DNA from: an uncultured Bacteroidales bacterium
Lineage (GTDB): Bacteria > Bacteroidota > Bacteroidia > Bacteroidales > UBA932
Direction: 5' to 3'
DNA: 64,000 nucleotides
Assembly (NCBI GenBank): GCA_946185745.1
Contig: CAMHKQ010000005.1
Span: 30,162-94,161, forward strand
Every line of letters starts with the position of its first letter. The first letter of the stretch is position 1. The notes beneath the pieces were generated by a model. That model made no database searches. It had not been told where the DNA came from and saw only the letters and a program-made list of their open reading frames with translations. Below are positions 1 through 8,968 of the stretch, one piece after another. A program made the translations under genes and the position numbers.

Positions 1-2
1 CC

Positions 3-749
3 AGGATGGCCGGCCGCGCGGCTGAACTTGCCGGCGGGCATGGCGCCGACGTGGTGGACATCAACTTCGGCTGCCCGGTAACCAAGATAGCCGGCAGGGG
101 CGCAGGGTCGGGAATGATGCGCTATCCCGACAAGATGGTGGAGATTACCAAGGCGGTGGTGGAGGCGCTGCCGAACGTTCCGGTGACGGTGAAGACGCGG
201 CTCGGCTGGGACGAGAATTCAAAGATTATAGTCGAGCTTGCCGAAAGGCTGCAGGATGTTGGAATACAAGCACTTACCATACACGGCAGAACCCGCTGCC
301 AGATGTACAAGGGAGCCGCCGACTGGACGCTCATCGGCGCAGTGAAGGCCAATCCCAGGATGCACATCCCCATAATAGGCAACGGCGACGTCACCGACGG
401 GCCTTCGGCGCTCAGGGGTTTCGAAGACTATGGCGTGGACGGCATCATGATAGGCCGCGCCACCTTCGGGCACCCCTGGATCTTCCGCGAGATTAAGTAT
501 TATCTCGAGCACGGCGAGCCGATGCCGGAACCCTCTGTGGCAGACAAAGTTGCGCTCGCCAGGAGGCATCTGCAGATATCGCTCGAGACCAAGGGGGAGC
601 CGCGCGGCATCTACGAGATGCGAAGGCACCTGTCCTGCTATTTCAAGGGCCTGCCGGAATTCAAGGAGACCCGCATGCGCATGGTCACAACCCTCGACCG
701 CGAGGAACTGTTCGGGATTCTGGACGAGATTGAGAGCCGCTGGGGCTAG
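3..749 (+). CDS. dus: tRNA-dihydrouridine synthase, 5' end cut by window
   Basis: FMN-dependent enzyme that reduces uridine to dihydrouridine in the D-loop of tRNA. The reading frame is open from the first bases of the window, so the N-terminal part of the TIM barrel is missing; about 248 residues remain of a family that usually has about 330. Visible family motifs are NFGCP near the start, which carries the presumed catalytic Cys, then the flavin-phosphate segments IIGNGDV and GIMIGRATFG, and a helical C-terminal tRNA-binding domain. The layout is closest to DusB/DusA-type proteins, but the exact subfamily cannot be fixed from this fragment. It converges on the DUF3109 gene and overlaps its end by 4 nt. 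Confidence 0.9.
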   Translation, partial: RMAGRAAELAGGHGADVVDINFGCPVTKIAGRGAGSGMMRYPDKMVEITKAVVEALPNVPVTVKTRLGWDENSKIIVELAERLQDVGIQALTIHGRTRCQMYKGAADWTLIGAVKANPRMHIPIIGNGDVTDGPSALRGFEDYGVDGIMIGRATFGHPWIFREIKYYLEHGEPMPEPSVADKVALARRHLQISLETKGEPRGIYEMRRHLSCYFKGLPEFKETRMRMVTTLDREELFGILDEIESRWG

Positions 750-1321
750 AGGATGTGTTCCGCGGCGGCGCAGAGGGCGTCGTAGAATTCGGGGCCGAAA
801 CGGCGGACAAGGGGTTTTTCCAGGAACTGATATGCCCTGATCCCCTCGCGTTTCCCCTTTTCAAAGGCGGAGGAACAGATTTTCCAGCGGTGCAGATTGA
901 GCGCCAGGCCGCCTCCGGGCATCTTGGTTATCCTTATCGGATACAGTGCACAGGACACCGGTTTCTGCCGGCCGGCCAGTTCGATGGCGCAGAGGGCGCC
1001 CGAGGGGCGCAAGGTGCAGAACGCACACTCGGAACTGCCGGGGACACAGGGAGTTACCATGTCGCCCTCGCGATCTATCTCGAAGAACCCGACTTCATCG
1101 GTTCGGGCCCGTCCGTTTTCCGACATCAGCGCCGAATACCCGGGATATTCCCTTTCCAGCCTTTCGGCCTCTTCCTCCTCGAGCGGCGCGCCGCTGTCCC
1201 CTTCGATGCAGCACGCCCCCTTGCAGGTTTCGTAATCGCAGGCGAAAAACTCACATACGACATCTTCCGAAATGAGGACGTCGCCGATCTCTATTATGGT
1301 GCCGAAATCAGTGGATGACAT
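746..1321 (-). CDS. DUF3109 family cysteine-rich protein
   Basis: 191-residue cytoplasmic protein with no signal peptide. Its cysteines are arranged as in DUF3109/YkgJ-like putative metal-binding proteins: CDYETCKGACC near residue 28, a second group CAFCTLRPSGALC near residue 98, and SCALYP near residue 123. This spacing suggests a bound zinc or Fe-S cluster, which is inference. No enzymatic role is known. The start ATG overlaps the last 14 nt of the upstream M16-like gene on the same strand, so the two are probably translationally coupled. Confidence 0.8.
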   Translation of the reverse strand: MSSTDFGTIIEIGDVLISEDVVCEFFACDYETCKGACCIEGDSGAPLEEEEAERLEREYPGYSALMSENGRARTDEVGFFEIDREGDMVTPCVPGSSECAFCTLRPSGALCAIELAGRQKPVSCALYPIRITKMPGGGLALNLHRWKICSSAFEKGKREGIRAYQFLEKPLVRRFGPEFYDALCAAAEHIL

Positions 1322-3884
1322 ATTCCACCTTTGTGCCGAAATCGAGGTCGTGCAACACGGAGTTCACGTCTTCGAGGGTAACTGCATTGATGCTTGCCGT
1401 ATAGTTGCTCACAATGTCCTTGCACTCCGAGTTGCGCATGAATACGGCGGATGTCAGGAAGGCCGGATCCGCCAGGTGGTTGGCCATGCCGTTGAGCAGG
1501 GTGGTCTTGAGGCCCTTGAGCTCTTCGGCGGTGACGCTGCGGGCATATACGCCGCTGATGGCGGAACGGAGGGCGCCCAGCACTTCCACCGGCTCGGCAG
1601 GCCTGATACCCTCCGGCAGACCCTCGATGGCACACGGACGGCAGGTCACGAAGAACGAAAGCCTTTCGGCCGGGAACACCTGGGCGTTCATGCTGACATC
1701 GGCATGCATACCCACCTCCGAGAGGGCGGTAATGATGTTCCTCTTCATGGCGGTGGACGCTATCAGGAAGGCATTGTAGCTGCTGATAGTGAACGGCTTG
1801 CAAGTGGCCATCCCTACGTTTACGCACACTTCGCCGCTGCCCACGCTGCTTCTGGAAGCCTCTACGTTGTAGGTGCTCCAGCCGCCGCGGAGGTTATATT
1901 CCACCTTGGGCCTCACGCTGAAAGCGTCGCTGACATGGAAGTTGCCAAGATATTTGCCGAGCACGGACTGCAGCTCCTCGGGATCAAAGTCGCCGATGAT
2001 GAGCAGCAGGCCGTCGTTGAACTTTTCGAACTGCCTCGACAGATAGGCGTCCACCCGCTCCGGCAAATCCTCGCGGAGCAGATTCACGGACTTGGTGTCG
2101 GGATAATAATAGTCCGGGCACATGGTGCTGTCAATGGCGGCGATGATACCGTCGTTGGAGAGCCGGGTGCGCTCCTGGCGCAGCTTTTCGCAGGCCCGGT
2201 AGTAGTCGAACGCCTCCTTGTCGGGGACGCGGTCGCGCGAGAACGAAAGGAGGGCGCGCATGAGCAGTTCGAGCTTGTCCGAAGGAGCCGAGCCAGACAG
2301 CTGAAGGTCGGTCAGAGTGGCCATGCCCGTAAGGTCTATACCATTGGCATCCAGCATGTTGTGGAAATCGGACGGGGACATTCCGGCCACCTTGTAAAGG
2401 CCCATCATGTCGCCCACGAATGCGCTCTCCCCGAAGCCTATCTCGGGCACGTACGAATAGCCGCCCCTGAGCAGGAGGCCGTAATTGAAGAATCCCTTCT
2501 GGCCGGTTTTCTTGAAGATAACCCTGGTGCCGTTCGAGAACGACCAGATGGCGCCTCCGGAGACCGGGTCGGTGGTCTCGGATTTCACCTTGACCCTGTG
2601 GCCCTTCGCGGAAAGCAGCGAAAGGGTGTCTCCATAGCTCGACTTGAACGAGCCGGTTTCGCCGGTACCGCCCCATGAGGAAACGAACGACGAAAGGACT
2701 GCATCGCCGTTGATGACGCCGTTAGGGGCGTCGCAGCGTATGGTCAGCCCCCTTTGGGAGTCGAGAAGCGAGGAGACGAAGCCATTGAACAGGGTCAGCT
2801 CGCGTTCCGGCTCGAGTTTGCGGCCCTTGAAAAAGTTCAGCACCGCATCGGGAGCCGGGATGTTGGAGCCGTAGAGGAAAGACGACTTGCACTGGTCGGC
2901 AAGCATGCTGTTGGTGATGGGGGCCGAAAGCTGTTTGCCGAAGGCTGCCAGCATGCTGTTCTTGGCGTCGTTGAATTCTTCCCATGACGCCCCGTCGCTG
3001 TCGAGTTCCGAGAAGATGGCGGACATCAGATGCACTGCCTTGTCGAGGTCTTTCCTGCCGATTGAGATGCAGAATTCGTATTGTTCGTCGCCGGAAGAGG
3101 CCGAGCTGTCGGAATAGCGCACGTCCAGTGCCGCCAGCGGGATGCCGCCCTGCATGAACCGACGGCTCACACGCCTTCTGAGCACATGCCCCAGCTCCTG
3201 CGCAAACATATAGCTGACAAGGGGTTGCGGAGTGTTCATGCGGTCTTGCGGGGTCCGCGGGGAATCCCAGACGAAGGATAGCTCCACCAGGTCACGGGTG
3301 TTGTTCTGGGTGTGGACGAAGCGGATGTTTTCGGAGGGTTCCCAGCTGTAGGGTTTCCTGTCGGCCAGGCTGTTTCGCGGGGACACGTTCAGCGAGAAGA
3401 CATACAGTTTCGACTCTATCTCCTTCTGGGAAATGTCGCCGCATACCACCACGGCCTGCTCGCCGTCGTATTCGCTCACGAGGTCGAAGATGAGGAGTAT
3501 GGTGGAGTCGCATGCGGCCGTGTCGAAGGTGGGCACTTCATTGAAGGAGAAGACGGTGTTGCCGTCCGGATATGAAACGTAGCCCTCCGGGCCATAGCCT
3601 ATTCCCTTTGAAGAAAGGAAGTTGTACGGGGTGATGTCGGTAAAGTGGGGAAGCCGGCGCAGGAGGCTCCTTGAACGGGATATGTCCGCGCCTCCTTTCT
3701 GGACCAGCATAAAATTGGCATAACCTTTGGTTGTACTGTTTTCGGCCAGATAGAAACGCACGTTGTTCGGGAGGGTCCCGATGGTTATCTGAGAGCTCTT
3801 TTTAATGACAGGGAGCTCTTCTGCCGGGACCTGAAGGCAGCAGAGCGCAAGAAAGAAGCCGATTATTAAACTTTGCAGGCGCAT
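1308..3884 (-). CDS. M16-family (insulinase-like) peptidase homologue, probably inactive
   Basis: 858-residue secreted protein with an N-terminal signal peptide (hydrophobic residues 5-20, cleavage near VPAEE). It has the two-lobe M16 layout: an N-terminal peptidase-like domain (about 35-230), an inactive-type domain, then a second pair from about 440. Active M16 enzymes carry the zinc motif HxxEH; here the matching position reads HFTDI (H80 to I84), so the catalytic Glu is Asp and the second His ligand is missing. The protein is therefore predicted to be a non-catalytic paralogue, perhaps a chaperone-like or binding partner. It is transcribed divergently from the TPR gene, with a TAATTTTG box upstream. 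Confidence 0.8.
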   Translation of the reverse strand: MRLQSLIIGFFLALCCLQVPAEELPVIKKSSQITIGTLPNNVRFYLAENSTTKGYANFMLVQKGGADISRSRSLLRRLPHFTDITPYNFLSSKGIGYGPEGYVSYPDGNTVFSFNEVPTFDTAACDSTILLIFDLVSEYDGEQAVVVCGDISQKEIESKLYVFSLNVSPRNSLADRKPYSWEPSENIRFVHTQNNTRDLVELSFVWDSPRTPQDRMNTPQPLVSYMFAQELGHVLRRRVSRRFMQGGIPLAALDVRYSDSSASSGDEQYEFCISIGRKDLDKAVHLMSAIFSELDSDGASWEEFNDAKNSMLAAFGKQLSAPITNSMLADQCKSSFLYGSNIPAPDAVLNFFKGRKLEPERELTLFNGFVSSLLDSQRGLTIRCDAPNGVINGDAVLSSFVSSWGGTGETGSFKSSYGDTLSLLSAKGHRVKVKSETTDPVSGGAIWSFSNGTRVIFKKTGQKGFFNYGLLLRGGYSYVPEIGFGESAFVGDMMGLYKVAGMSPSDFHNMLDANGIDLTGMATLTDLQLSGSAPSDKLELLMRALLSFSRDRVPDKEAFDYYRACEKLRQERTRLSNDGIIAAIDSTMCPDYYYPDTKSVNLLREDLPERVDAYLSRQFEKFNDGLLLIIGDFDPEELQSVLGKYLGNFHVSDAFSVRPKVEYNLRGGWSTYNVEASRSSVGSGEVCVNVGMATCKPFTISSYNAFLIASTAMKRNIITALSEVGMHADVSMNAQVFPAERLSFFVTCRPCAIEGLPEGIRPAEPVEVLGALRSAISGVYARSVTAEELKGLKTTLLNGMANHLADPAFLTSAVFMRNSECKDIVSNYTASINAVTLEDVNSVLHDLDFGTKVEYVIH

Positions 3885-3897
3885 GATTATCTAACTA

Positions 3898-3905
3898 CAA
3901 AATTA
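3898..3905 (-). promoter_or_regulatory. -7 promoter box (TAATTTTG) for the M16-like gene
   Basis: Matches the Bacteroidetes -7 consensus TAnnTTTG, 13 nt from the start codon. No convincing -33 TTTG is seen. Confidence 0.5.
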
Positions 3906-3917
3906 AAACAAAATTAT

Positions 3918-3925
3918 TATTTTTG
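3918..3925 (+). promoter_or_regulatory. -7 promoter box (TATTTTTG) for the TPR gene
   Basis: TAnnTTTG match 36 nt upstream of the TPR start codon, back to back with the M16 box. Confidence 0.5.
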
Positions 3926-3961
3926 CAGTTCATTAACCAGAATATTCAAAACACGAAAATT

Positions 3962-4894
3962 ATGAAAAAGTTGTTTGTTACCATCGCAGCAGTCATTCTT
4001 GGTGCCTCCATGGCATTCGCCCAGGATCTTGCAACCGCTACCGAAACCTATAACAACGGTCTCGCGGCTTTCCAGGCAGGCAATCAGGCAGACGCCCTTG
4101 CACAGCTCCAGAGCGCCCTTTCCGCAGCCGAGGCTCTCGGCGAGGACGGCGCGGAAATCGTAGCCAACTGCAAGACCGCCATCCCCGGCGTGCAGCTCTC
4201 CATTGCAAAGGGCTTAGTCAATAAGCAGCAGTACGACGATGCTCTTGCAGCCTTCAAGAAGGCCCAGGACTTTGCCGCCGCATATGGTGATGTCGACGTA
4301 GCCAAAGAAATCATCGACCTTCTCCCCAAGGTTTACACCCAGAAGGGCAACACCCTCCTCAAGGAGAAAGACTATGCCGGTGCCGTAAAGGCTTATGACG
4401 AGGTTCTCGCAGTCAATCCGACCAACGCCGCCATCGCACTCCGCAAGGGCCAGGCCCTGAGCGCCCTCGGCAATAAGGACGAGGCAGTCAAGGCCTTCGA
4501 ACTTGCAGCCGCCAACGGCCAGGAAGAAGCGGCCAACAAGCAGCTCTCCAACATCTACCTGAAGGAAGCTGCTGCTCTCCTGAAGGCCAAGAACTACGCC
4601 GGCGCGGTTGAGAACGCCCTCAAGGTCAACGAGTACGGCGAGAATGCAAAGGCATACCAGATCGCCGGCCAGGCTTCGCAGCTCCAGAAGAAGAACAATG
4701 CCGCCATCGAGTACTTCGAGAAGTACCTCGAGCTCTCGCCCAGCGCAGCCAACGCGGGCCAGATAGCCTTCACCGTCGCCGCCCTCTATCAGCAGGCCGG
4801 CAACAAGGCAAAGGCCATCGATTTCTACCAGAAGGCATCTTCCGACGCCAAGCTCGGCGCCGAAGCCCAGAAGCAGATCGCTGCCCTCAAGTAG
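3962..4894 (+). CDS. Periplasmic tetratricopeptide-repeat protein
   Basis: 310-residue exported protein. I chose the ATG that begins MKKLFV because it gives a clean signal peptide ending AMAFAQ; the frame extends upstream but adds only non-secretory residues. The mature part is almost entirely alanine-rich helical repeats with TPR spacing, for example around LLKEKDYAGAVKAYDEVLAV and AIEYFEKYLELSP. TPRs form protein-binding superhelices, and the partner is unknown. The U32 gene follows 3 nt downstream, so the two are co-transcribed. Compositional bias makes a finer family call unsafe. Confidence 0.85.
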   Translation: MKKLFVTIAAVILGASMAFAQDLATATETYNNGLAAFQAGNQADALAQLQSALSAAEALGEDGAEIVANCKTAIPGVQLSIAKGLVNKQQYDDALAAFKKAQDFAAAYGDVDVAKEIIDLLPKVYTQKGNTLLKEKDYAGAVKAYDEVLAVNPTNAAIALRKGQALSALGNKDEAVKAFELAAANGQEEAANKQLSNIYLKEAAALLKAKNYAGAVENALKVNEYGENAKAYQIAGQASQLQKKNNAAIEYFEKYLELSPSAANAGQIAFTVAALYQQAGNKAKAIDFYQKASSDAKLGAEAQKQIAALK

Positions 4895-4897
4895 AAG

Positions 4898-6676
4898 ATG
4901 ACTCCACTCGAACTGCTTGCTCCGGCAAGAAATGCAGACATCGGCATCGCGGCCATAGACAGCGGTGCCGATGCCGTGTATATTGCGGGTCCTTTCTTCG
5001 GAGCACGGAAGGATGCAGGCAATTCCGTGGACGACATAGCCCGTCTGTGCGCATACGCCCACCGTTTCGGGGCGCGCATCTTCGTTACCGTCAACATTTC
5101 AGTGAGCGACGAGGAACTGCCGGAACTGCATCGCCAGATGCTGCTCGAACAGGCCGCCGGGGTGGACGCCTTCATCATCCGCGATGAGCGCATCTGCGGC
5201 TGGGACGACATCACCGTGCCGCTGCACGCATCCACCCAGTGCGCGATTCGCACCGTGGAGGACGCCCGCCGGTTCGAGGCCCTCGGCTGCAGCCGGCTCG
5301 TGCTGGAGAGGGAGCTTCCCCTTGAGACCATCAAAGCCATCAGGAAGGCCGTTTCGTGCGAACTGGAAGTCTTCGTGCACGGGGCGCTCTGCGTGTGCTA
5401 CAGCGGCGAATGCTCCCTTTCGGCCTACCTTGACGGGCGCTCCGCCGACCGGGGCGAATGCATCCAGGCGTGCCGGTCGCTGTACGACCTGGTCGATTCC
5501 GACGGCAAGGTGCTGGTGCGCAACAAGGCGCTCCTTTCGCTTAAAGACCTCAACCTGCACGAAAGGCTTTCCGAGCTCGCGGATGCCGGGGTATGCTCCT
5601 TCAAGATTGAAGGACGCCTCAAAAGCATATCTTATGTACGCAACATAACCCGCTGGTATTCACAGGCTTTGGACAATCTGGCCGCCGGCAGGCCCGACGA
5701 TTTCCGCAGGGCTTCCTACGGTATAGTGTCGGGAGGTTTCTCTCCGGACCCGTGGAAAACCTTCAACAGGGGCTATACCGGGCTTTTTCTTGACGGGAAG
5801 CGCGGGAAGTGGTCCTCGATGGACGCCCCTACGAACCTTGGCACCCCGGTAGGGACAGTATCGCGCATACGTCATTCCAGGAACGGACTGGAGATAGTCA
5901 TAGCGCCCGAAAAGGGTGGCGTCGTCCTGAACAACGGGGACGGTTTCACTTTCATCCGGGGGAACTCTGTGGTTGGCTTCCGGGGGGATGTCTGCGAGGG
6001 CCTCACCATCACCTGCAAGGCCGTGGACGGCTTAAGGGAGGGAACCAGGCTCTACCGCAACATAGATGCGGCCTTCGAGCGCGAGCTGGACAGGAACCTT
6101 CCGAAAAGGGAGATTCCGGTTTCGCTGGAGGCGAAGGTGTCCGGAAAGTGGAGCATCGAAATCACTGCCACGTCCCAGGACGGGCGCAGGGTTGTAAGCC
6201 CCTTCAAGGCCGATGTCGAAACCGCCGAAAACCGGGCGCGCGCCGCAGACATGTTCCGCGAGCAGCTTTCTAAACGCAGCGGTCATTACCTCTTTTCGCT
6301 GGACCGGCTGGAAGCAGGCCAGCTGCCGTTGCTGAGCGCTTCGATCCTCAACTCAATGCGGCGTCTGGTGGCCGACGACCTTGACTCGATGCCCTGTGGC
6401 ACAGTGCCCCTGCTGAACTGTGCCAGGTCCTCGGGCGATTCCTCACCGGACTGTCATTCCGAACAAGCCTGTCATTCTGAGCGAAGCGAAGAATCTCCCG
6501 CCCCCGTCAGGGAGCCCCTCATGCGCAGCAAATATTGCATCCGTTACGAACTGGGCATGTGCCCCGTCCACCAGGGAGCGGCCGGCTCCGGCCCACTCTT
6601 CCTCCTCAACAACGGCCGCCGCCTGGCCCTTAGCTTCGACTGCAAGGCCTGCGAAATGACCGTCACTCCAGCTTGA
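4898..6676 (+). CDS. U32 family protein (TrhP/YegQ-like tRNA hydroxylation factor)
   Basis: 592-residue cytoplasmic protein. The U32 signature is present around residues 148-190 (VFVHGALCVCYSGECSLS, then GECIQACR), and the N-terminus LELLAPARN is typical. Characterised relatives (E. coli TrhP/YegQ, RlhA) are tRNA/rRNA cytidine hydroxylases rather than peptidases, so the old peptidase label may be misleading. Four cysteines probably hold an Fe-S cluster. Near the C-terminus the frame passes through an inserted repeat encoding CHSERSEES, just before the conserved tail YCIRYELGMCP...FDCKACEM. The end overlaps the convergent lipoprotein gene by 14 bp. Confidence 0.85.
   Translation: MTPLELLAPARNADIGIAAIDSGADAVYIAGPFFGARKDAGNSVDDIARLCAYAHRFGARIFVTVNISVSDEELPELHRQMLLEQAAGVDAFIIRDERICGWDDITVPLHASTQCAIRTVEDARRFEALGCSRLVLERELPLETIKAIRKAVSCELEVFVHGALCVCYSGECSLSAYLDGRSADRGECIQACRSLYDLVDSDGKVLVRNKALLSLKDLNLHERLSELADAGVCSFKIEGRLKSISYVRNITRWYSQALDNLAAGRPDDFRRASYGIVSGGFSPDPWKTFNRGYTGLFLDGKRGKWSSMDAPTNLGTPVGTVSRIRHSRNGLEIVIAPEKGGVVLNNGDGFTFIRGNSVVGFRGDVCEGLTITCKAVDGLREGTRLYRNIDAAFERELDRNLPKREIPVSLEAKVSGKWSIEITATSQDGRRVVSPFKADVETAENRARAADMFREQLSKRSGHYLFSLDRLEAGQLPLLSASILNSMRRLVADDLDSMPCGTVPLLNCARSSGDSSPDCHSEQACHSERSEESPAPVREPLMRSKYCIRYELGMCPVHQGAAGSGPLFLLNNGRRLALSFDCKACEMTVTPA
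6452..6498 (+). repeat. CHSERSEES-type dispersed repeat inside the U32 gene
   Basis: Two head-to-tail copies of a TGTCATTC motif (6452 and 6470), followed by the purine-rich GAGCGAAGCGAAGAATCT at 6479. When translated, this dispersed element is seen in many bacterial ORFs as HSERSEE. Here it sits in frame, adding about 16 residues between the body of the U32 protein and its conserved last 45 residues. Confidence 0.6.
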
Positions 6677-7838
6677 AATCAATTTTAACGTCGCCGAAAC
6701 GGCCGGAGACTACCGGGGAGGAAGTGAAGAAGGAAGCCGCGAGCTGTCCCCTCCAGACTATGTCGTCGTTGGAATAGAGCGGGATATCGATGTCGAACCC
6801 GTAAGTCTTGGATTTGATTTTGACGCTAGTTTCGCATTTCCAGCTGGTGCGGGTGCCGCCGTCGCTTTCGGTGACGAGGAATGCCAGCTTGTCGAGCTGT
6901 TCCGAGAAATCGGAAATGAGGATGGCGTCGTACGGGATGGTCTGCCCGACATGTTTGCGCTTTACCACCACCATTAGGTCCGTCACCGACGGGGTATACT
7001 GGTTGAGCTCCTTTTCGCTGGCGGCATAGAAGCCGTTGACGCTTCCGAGCTTGATGAAGAACTCGCTCGCCCCGGAGAACCACGAGTCGTACTGTCGCAG
7101 CATGGTGAAAGACTTCATGTAGAGGTTCTTTACCTTGTCGTCCCCGGCTTTGGTGGCCGGAGAGCCGTGTTTCGTCAGGAACATCTGCATGGGGGTGAAG
7201 CCGCTATCGTCGTTGCTGTTGATTACCCATACGGGGCGGGAAGCGGCTACGTTTTCGTCCACGTAAACCGAGTCTATGACTTTGTATCCGCCTGAATCAT
7301 AAGCAATTTCGTAAGCGTAATTACTGTTTGCGCCATAGCCTGGGTCGAAGGTGACGAGGGGCATCTGCTCGCCGTCCCAGTCTTCGGAATACGGCCAGTA
7401 AATCTGCATTCCGGAAGCGGACAGGGCGTTAAGGTAATACTCCACGTCCGCCCCCGCCTTGGTGACTGCCGGCGGGTTCGTGCTGAGGTACCCGGCAATC
7501 AGGTCTTTAAGGGGTTCGGGGTAGGACGCCTTCGTGGCCGCTTTGGTCTCTTCGGAATCGCCCACGCCCGCACCCGGGCTGGTGAGAAGGTCGCACATCA
7601 TGTACTCTTCATCGTAACCATTTACAGATGAAGAATTTACGGCATTATGAACCTCCCGCAGCTGGCCGGGGCCGATAGGTAATGAGGCCATCATCATAGC
7701 GACACTTCTGGGCGTGAAAACGTCCTGCTGGCCATAGCTGACTTCCGGACCGTCCGGACCATCACCGCCGGTGCCCAGGCATGAGGGCGACATGATAAGG
7801 GCGGAGGAAAGAAACAATACTGTTCTGAGCTTTTTCAT
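6663..7838 (-). CDS. Lipoprotein of unknown function
   Basis: About 391 residues. I chose the ATG that begins MKKLRT, since an in-frame upstream ATG adds nine charged residues ahead of the signal peptide. A lipobox ends MSPSC, followed by a Gly/Asp-rich linker, so the mature protein is probably lipid-anchored. The rest has no motif I recognise: a Met-rich helix near the start (MMMASLPIG), repeated TKA-containing segments, and a C-terminal beta-rich region. The start codon directly abuts a perfect 10-bp inverted repeat (7839-7872). Its 3' end overlaps the convergent U32 gene by 14 bp. Confidence 0.75.
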   Translation of the reverse strand: MKKLRTVLFLSSALIMSPSCLGTGGDGPDGPEVSYGQQDVFTPRSVAMMMASLPIGPGQLREVHNAVNSSSVNGYDEEYMMCDLLTSPGAGVGDSEETKAATKASYPEPLKDLIAGYLSTNPPAVTKAGADVEYYLNALSASGMQIYWPYSEDWDGEQMPLVTFDPGYGANSNYAYEIAYDSGGYKVIDSVYVDENVAASRPVWVINSNDDSGFTPMQMFLTKHGSPATKAGDDKVKNLYMKSFTMLRQYDSWFSGASEFFIKLGSVNGFYAASEKELNQYTPSVTDLMVVVKRKHVGQTIPYDAILISDFSEQLDKLAFLVTESDGGTRTSWKCETSVKIKSKTYGFDIDIPLYSNDDIVWRGQLAASFFTSSPVVSGRFGDVKIDFKLE

Positions 7839-7872
7839 GTTCACTTTGTTTTTTTGTTTCCGCAAAGTGAAC
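7839..7872 (-). promoter_or_regulatory. Leader hairpin touching the start codon of the lipoprotein gene
   Basis: GTTCACTTTG (7839-7848 on the plus strand) and CAAAGTGAAC (7863-7872) are perfectly complementary, with a 14-nt A-rich loop on the mRNA side. The stem ends at the base before the ATG, so folding would bury the ribosome entry site. It could equally be a dyad operator. Confidence 0.5.
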
Positions 7873-8074
7873 GATTAATATCCGTTTGTTAAAATTATAA
7901 ACGTTTAACTTCCGTTTTCACCGGCATATGCGCCAGGAAGCCGCCGTTTGGCGATTTCAAAACGGATAATTGCTGCAAAATGAAAAAACTTTTATGTTAC
8001 TTGATCTTTTTTCAAAAGAAGCGACATGCTGCAGAATCGACGGGAGCGTTGAAGCAGGATGCTTTTACGACCAA
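7873..8074. other. Intergenic region without a recognised gene
   Basis: About 200 bp between the lipoprotein leader and the end of prmC. It is AT-rich in its first half and contains no convincing ORF, tRNA or terminator. A plus-strand frame crosses it but is antisense to prmC. Confidence 0.5.
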
Positions 8075-8968
8075 TTACGCCTTGATAAACGTAATATAGC
8101 GGGGACGGTCGAAGAAATCGGCCACCACTTCGACCTCGGAAAGCCCGGCCGAAGAGAATACGGCGGCCGTTTCATCGGGCAGTTCCGAATTGATTTCCAC
8201 AATTCCCTGCCCGCCGGGAGCAAGCACCTTCAGCGCGATCTGCGCTATGGAGCGATGGAAGGCGAGAGGGTCGGATTCCGGCGCAAACAAGGCCATATCG
8301 GGCTCATAATCAAGCACATTCGCGCGCATTTCGGCCTTTTCGGAGACCATCACGTAGGGAGGATTGGCGGTAAGCAGCCCGCATTCCGCCTCCGGGTTGC
8401 CGGCGCGGAAAGCAGCGACCGTGGCCTCCACGTCAAGCACGTCGGCCTTCACGAAAACGGGAGCCGCGGCCGGCCTCCGGACACTGAAGGGCTGGCTTTC
8501 AGCAAGCGCGAGCGCATCTTCCGACAGGTCGGTGGCGACGACGCGGGCACCTGGAAGGTCGAGCGCCAGGGTCCAGGCTATGCATCCGCATCCGGTGCAC
8601 AGGTCCAGCACGTTCAACTTCCTGTAGTCGGTCATTTCGGAGACCAGGCCTTCCGCAGTCTGGGCGAGCAGTTCGGTCTCGGCCCGGGGAATCAGGGCTC
8701 TGCCGTCCACGTTGAAGTTACGGCCGCAGAATTCGGTATACCCGAGAACGTACTGCAGGGGTTCGGAGGCAAGCAGGCGGGACATGTCTTCCTGAAGGCC
8801 GGCCAGATCTTCCTCAGGAATTTCGGTAATCGGCTCTATGACATGGGTATATGACATTACTCCGAGCCTGTCCTGACACAGCACCAACACCATGCTTCGG
8901 GCCTCTGGTTCGGGATATAATCCGGACAGTGCGGCGGTATTCTCGCGGATGAAATCGGACAGGAGCAT
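8075..8968 (-). CDS. prmC: Release factor glutamine methyltransferase
   Basis: N5-methylates the Gln of the GGQ motif in RF1/RF2 using SAM. The 297-residue protein has the usual small helical N-terminal domain, then a class I SAM methyltransferase fold: binding loop DLCTGCGCIA near residue 180, acidic strand end VVATDLSED, and catalytic motif NPPY near residue 215, which holds the substrate Gln amide. Its length is normal for the family. The ATG overlaps the last base of the ddl stop codon, so the two are translationally coupled in the PBP1A-ddl-prmC transcript. Confidence 0.93.
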   Translation of the reverse strand: MLLSDFIRENTAALSGLYPEPEARSMVLVLCQDRLGVMSYTHVIEPITEIPEEDLAGLQEDMSRLLASEPLQYVLGYTEFCGRNFNVDGRALIPRAETELLAQTAEGLVSEMTDYRKLNVLDLCTGCGCIAWTLALDLPGARVVATDLSEDALALAESQPFSVRRPAAAPVFVKADVLDVEATVAAFRAGNPEAECGLLTANPPYVMVSEKAEMRANVLDYEPDMALFAPESDPLAFHRSIAQIALKVLAPGGQGIVEINSELPDETAAVFSSAGLSEVEVVADFFDRPRYITFIKA

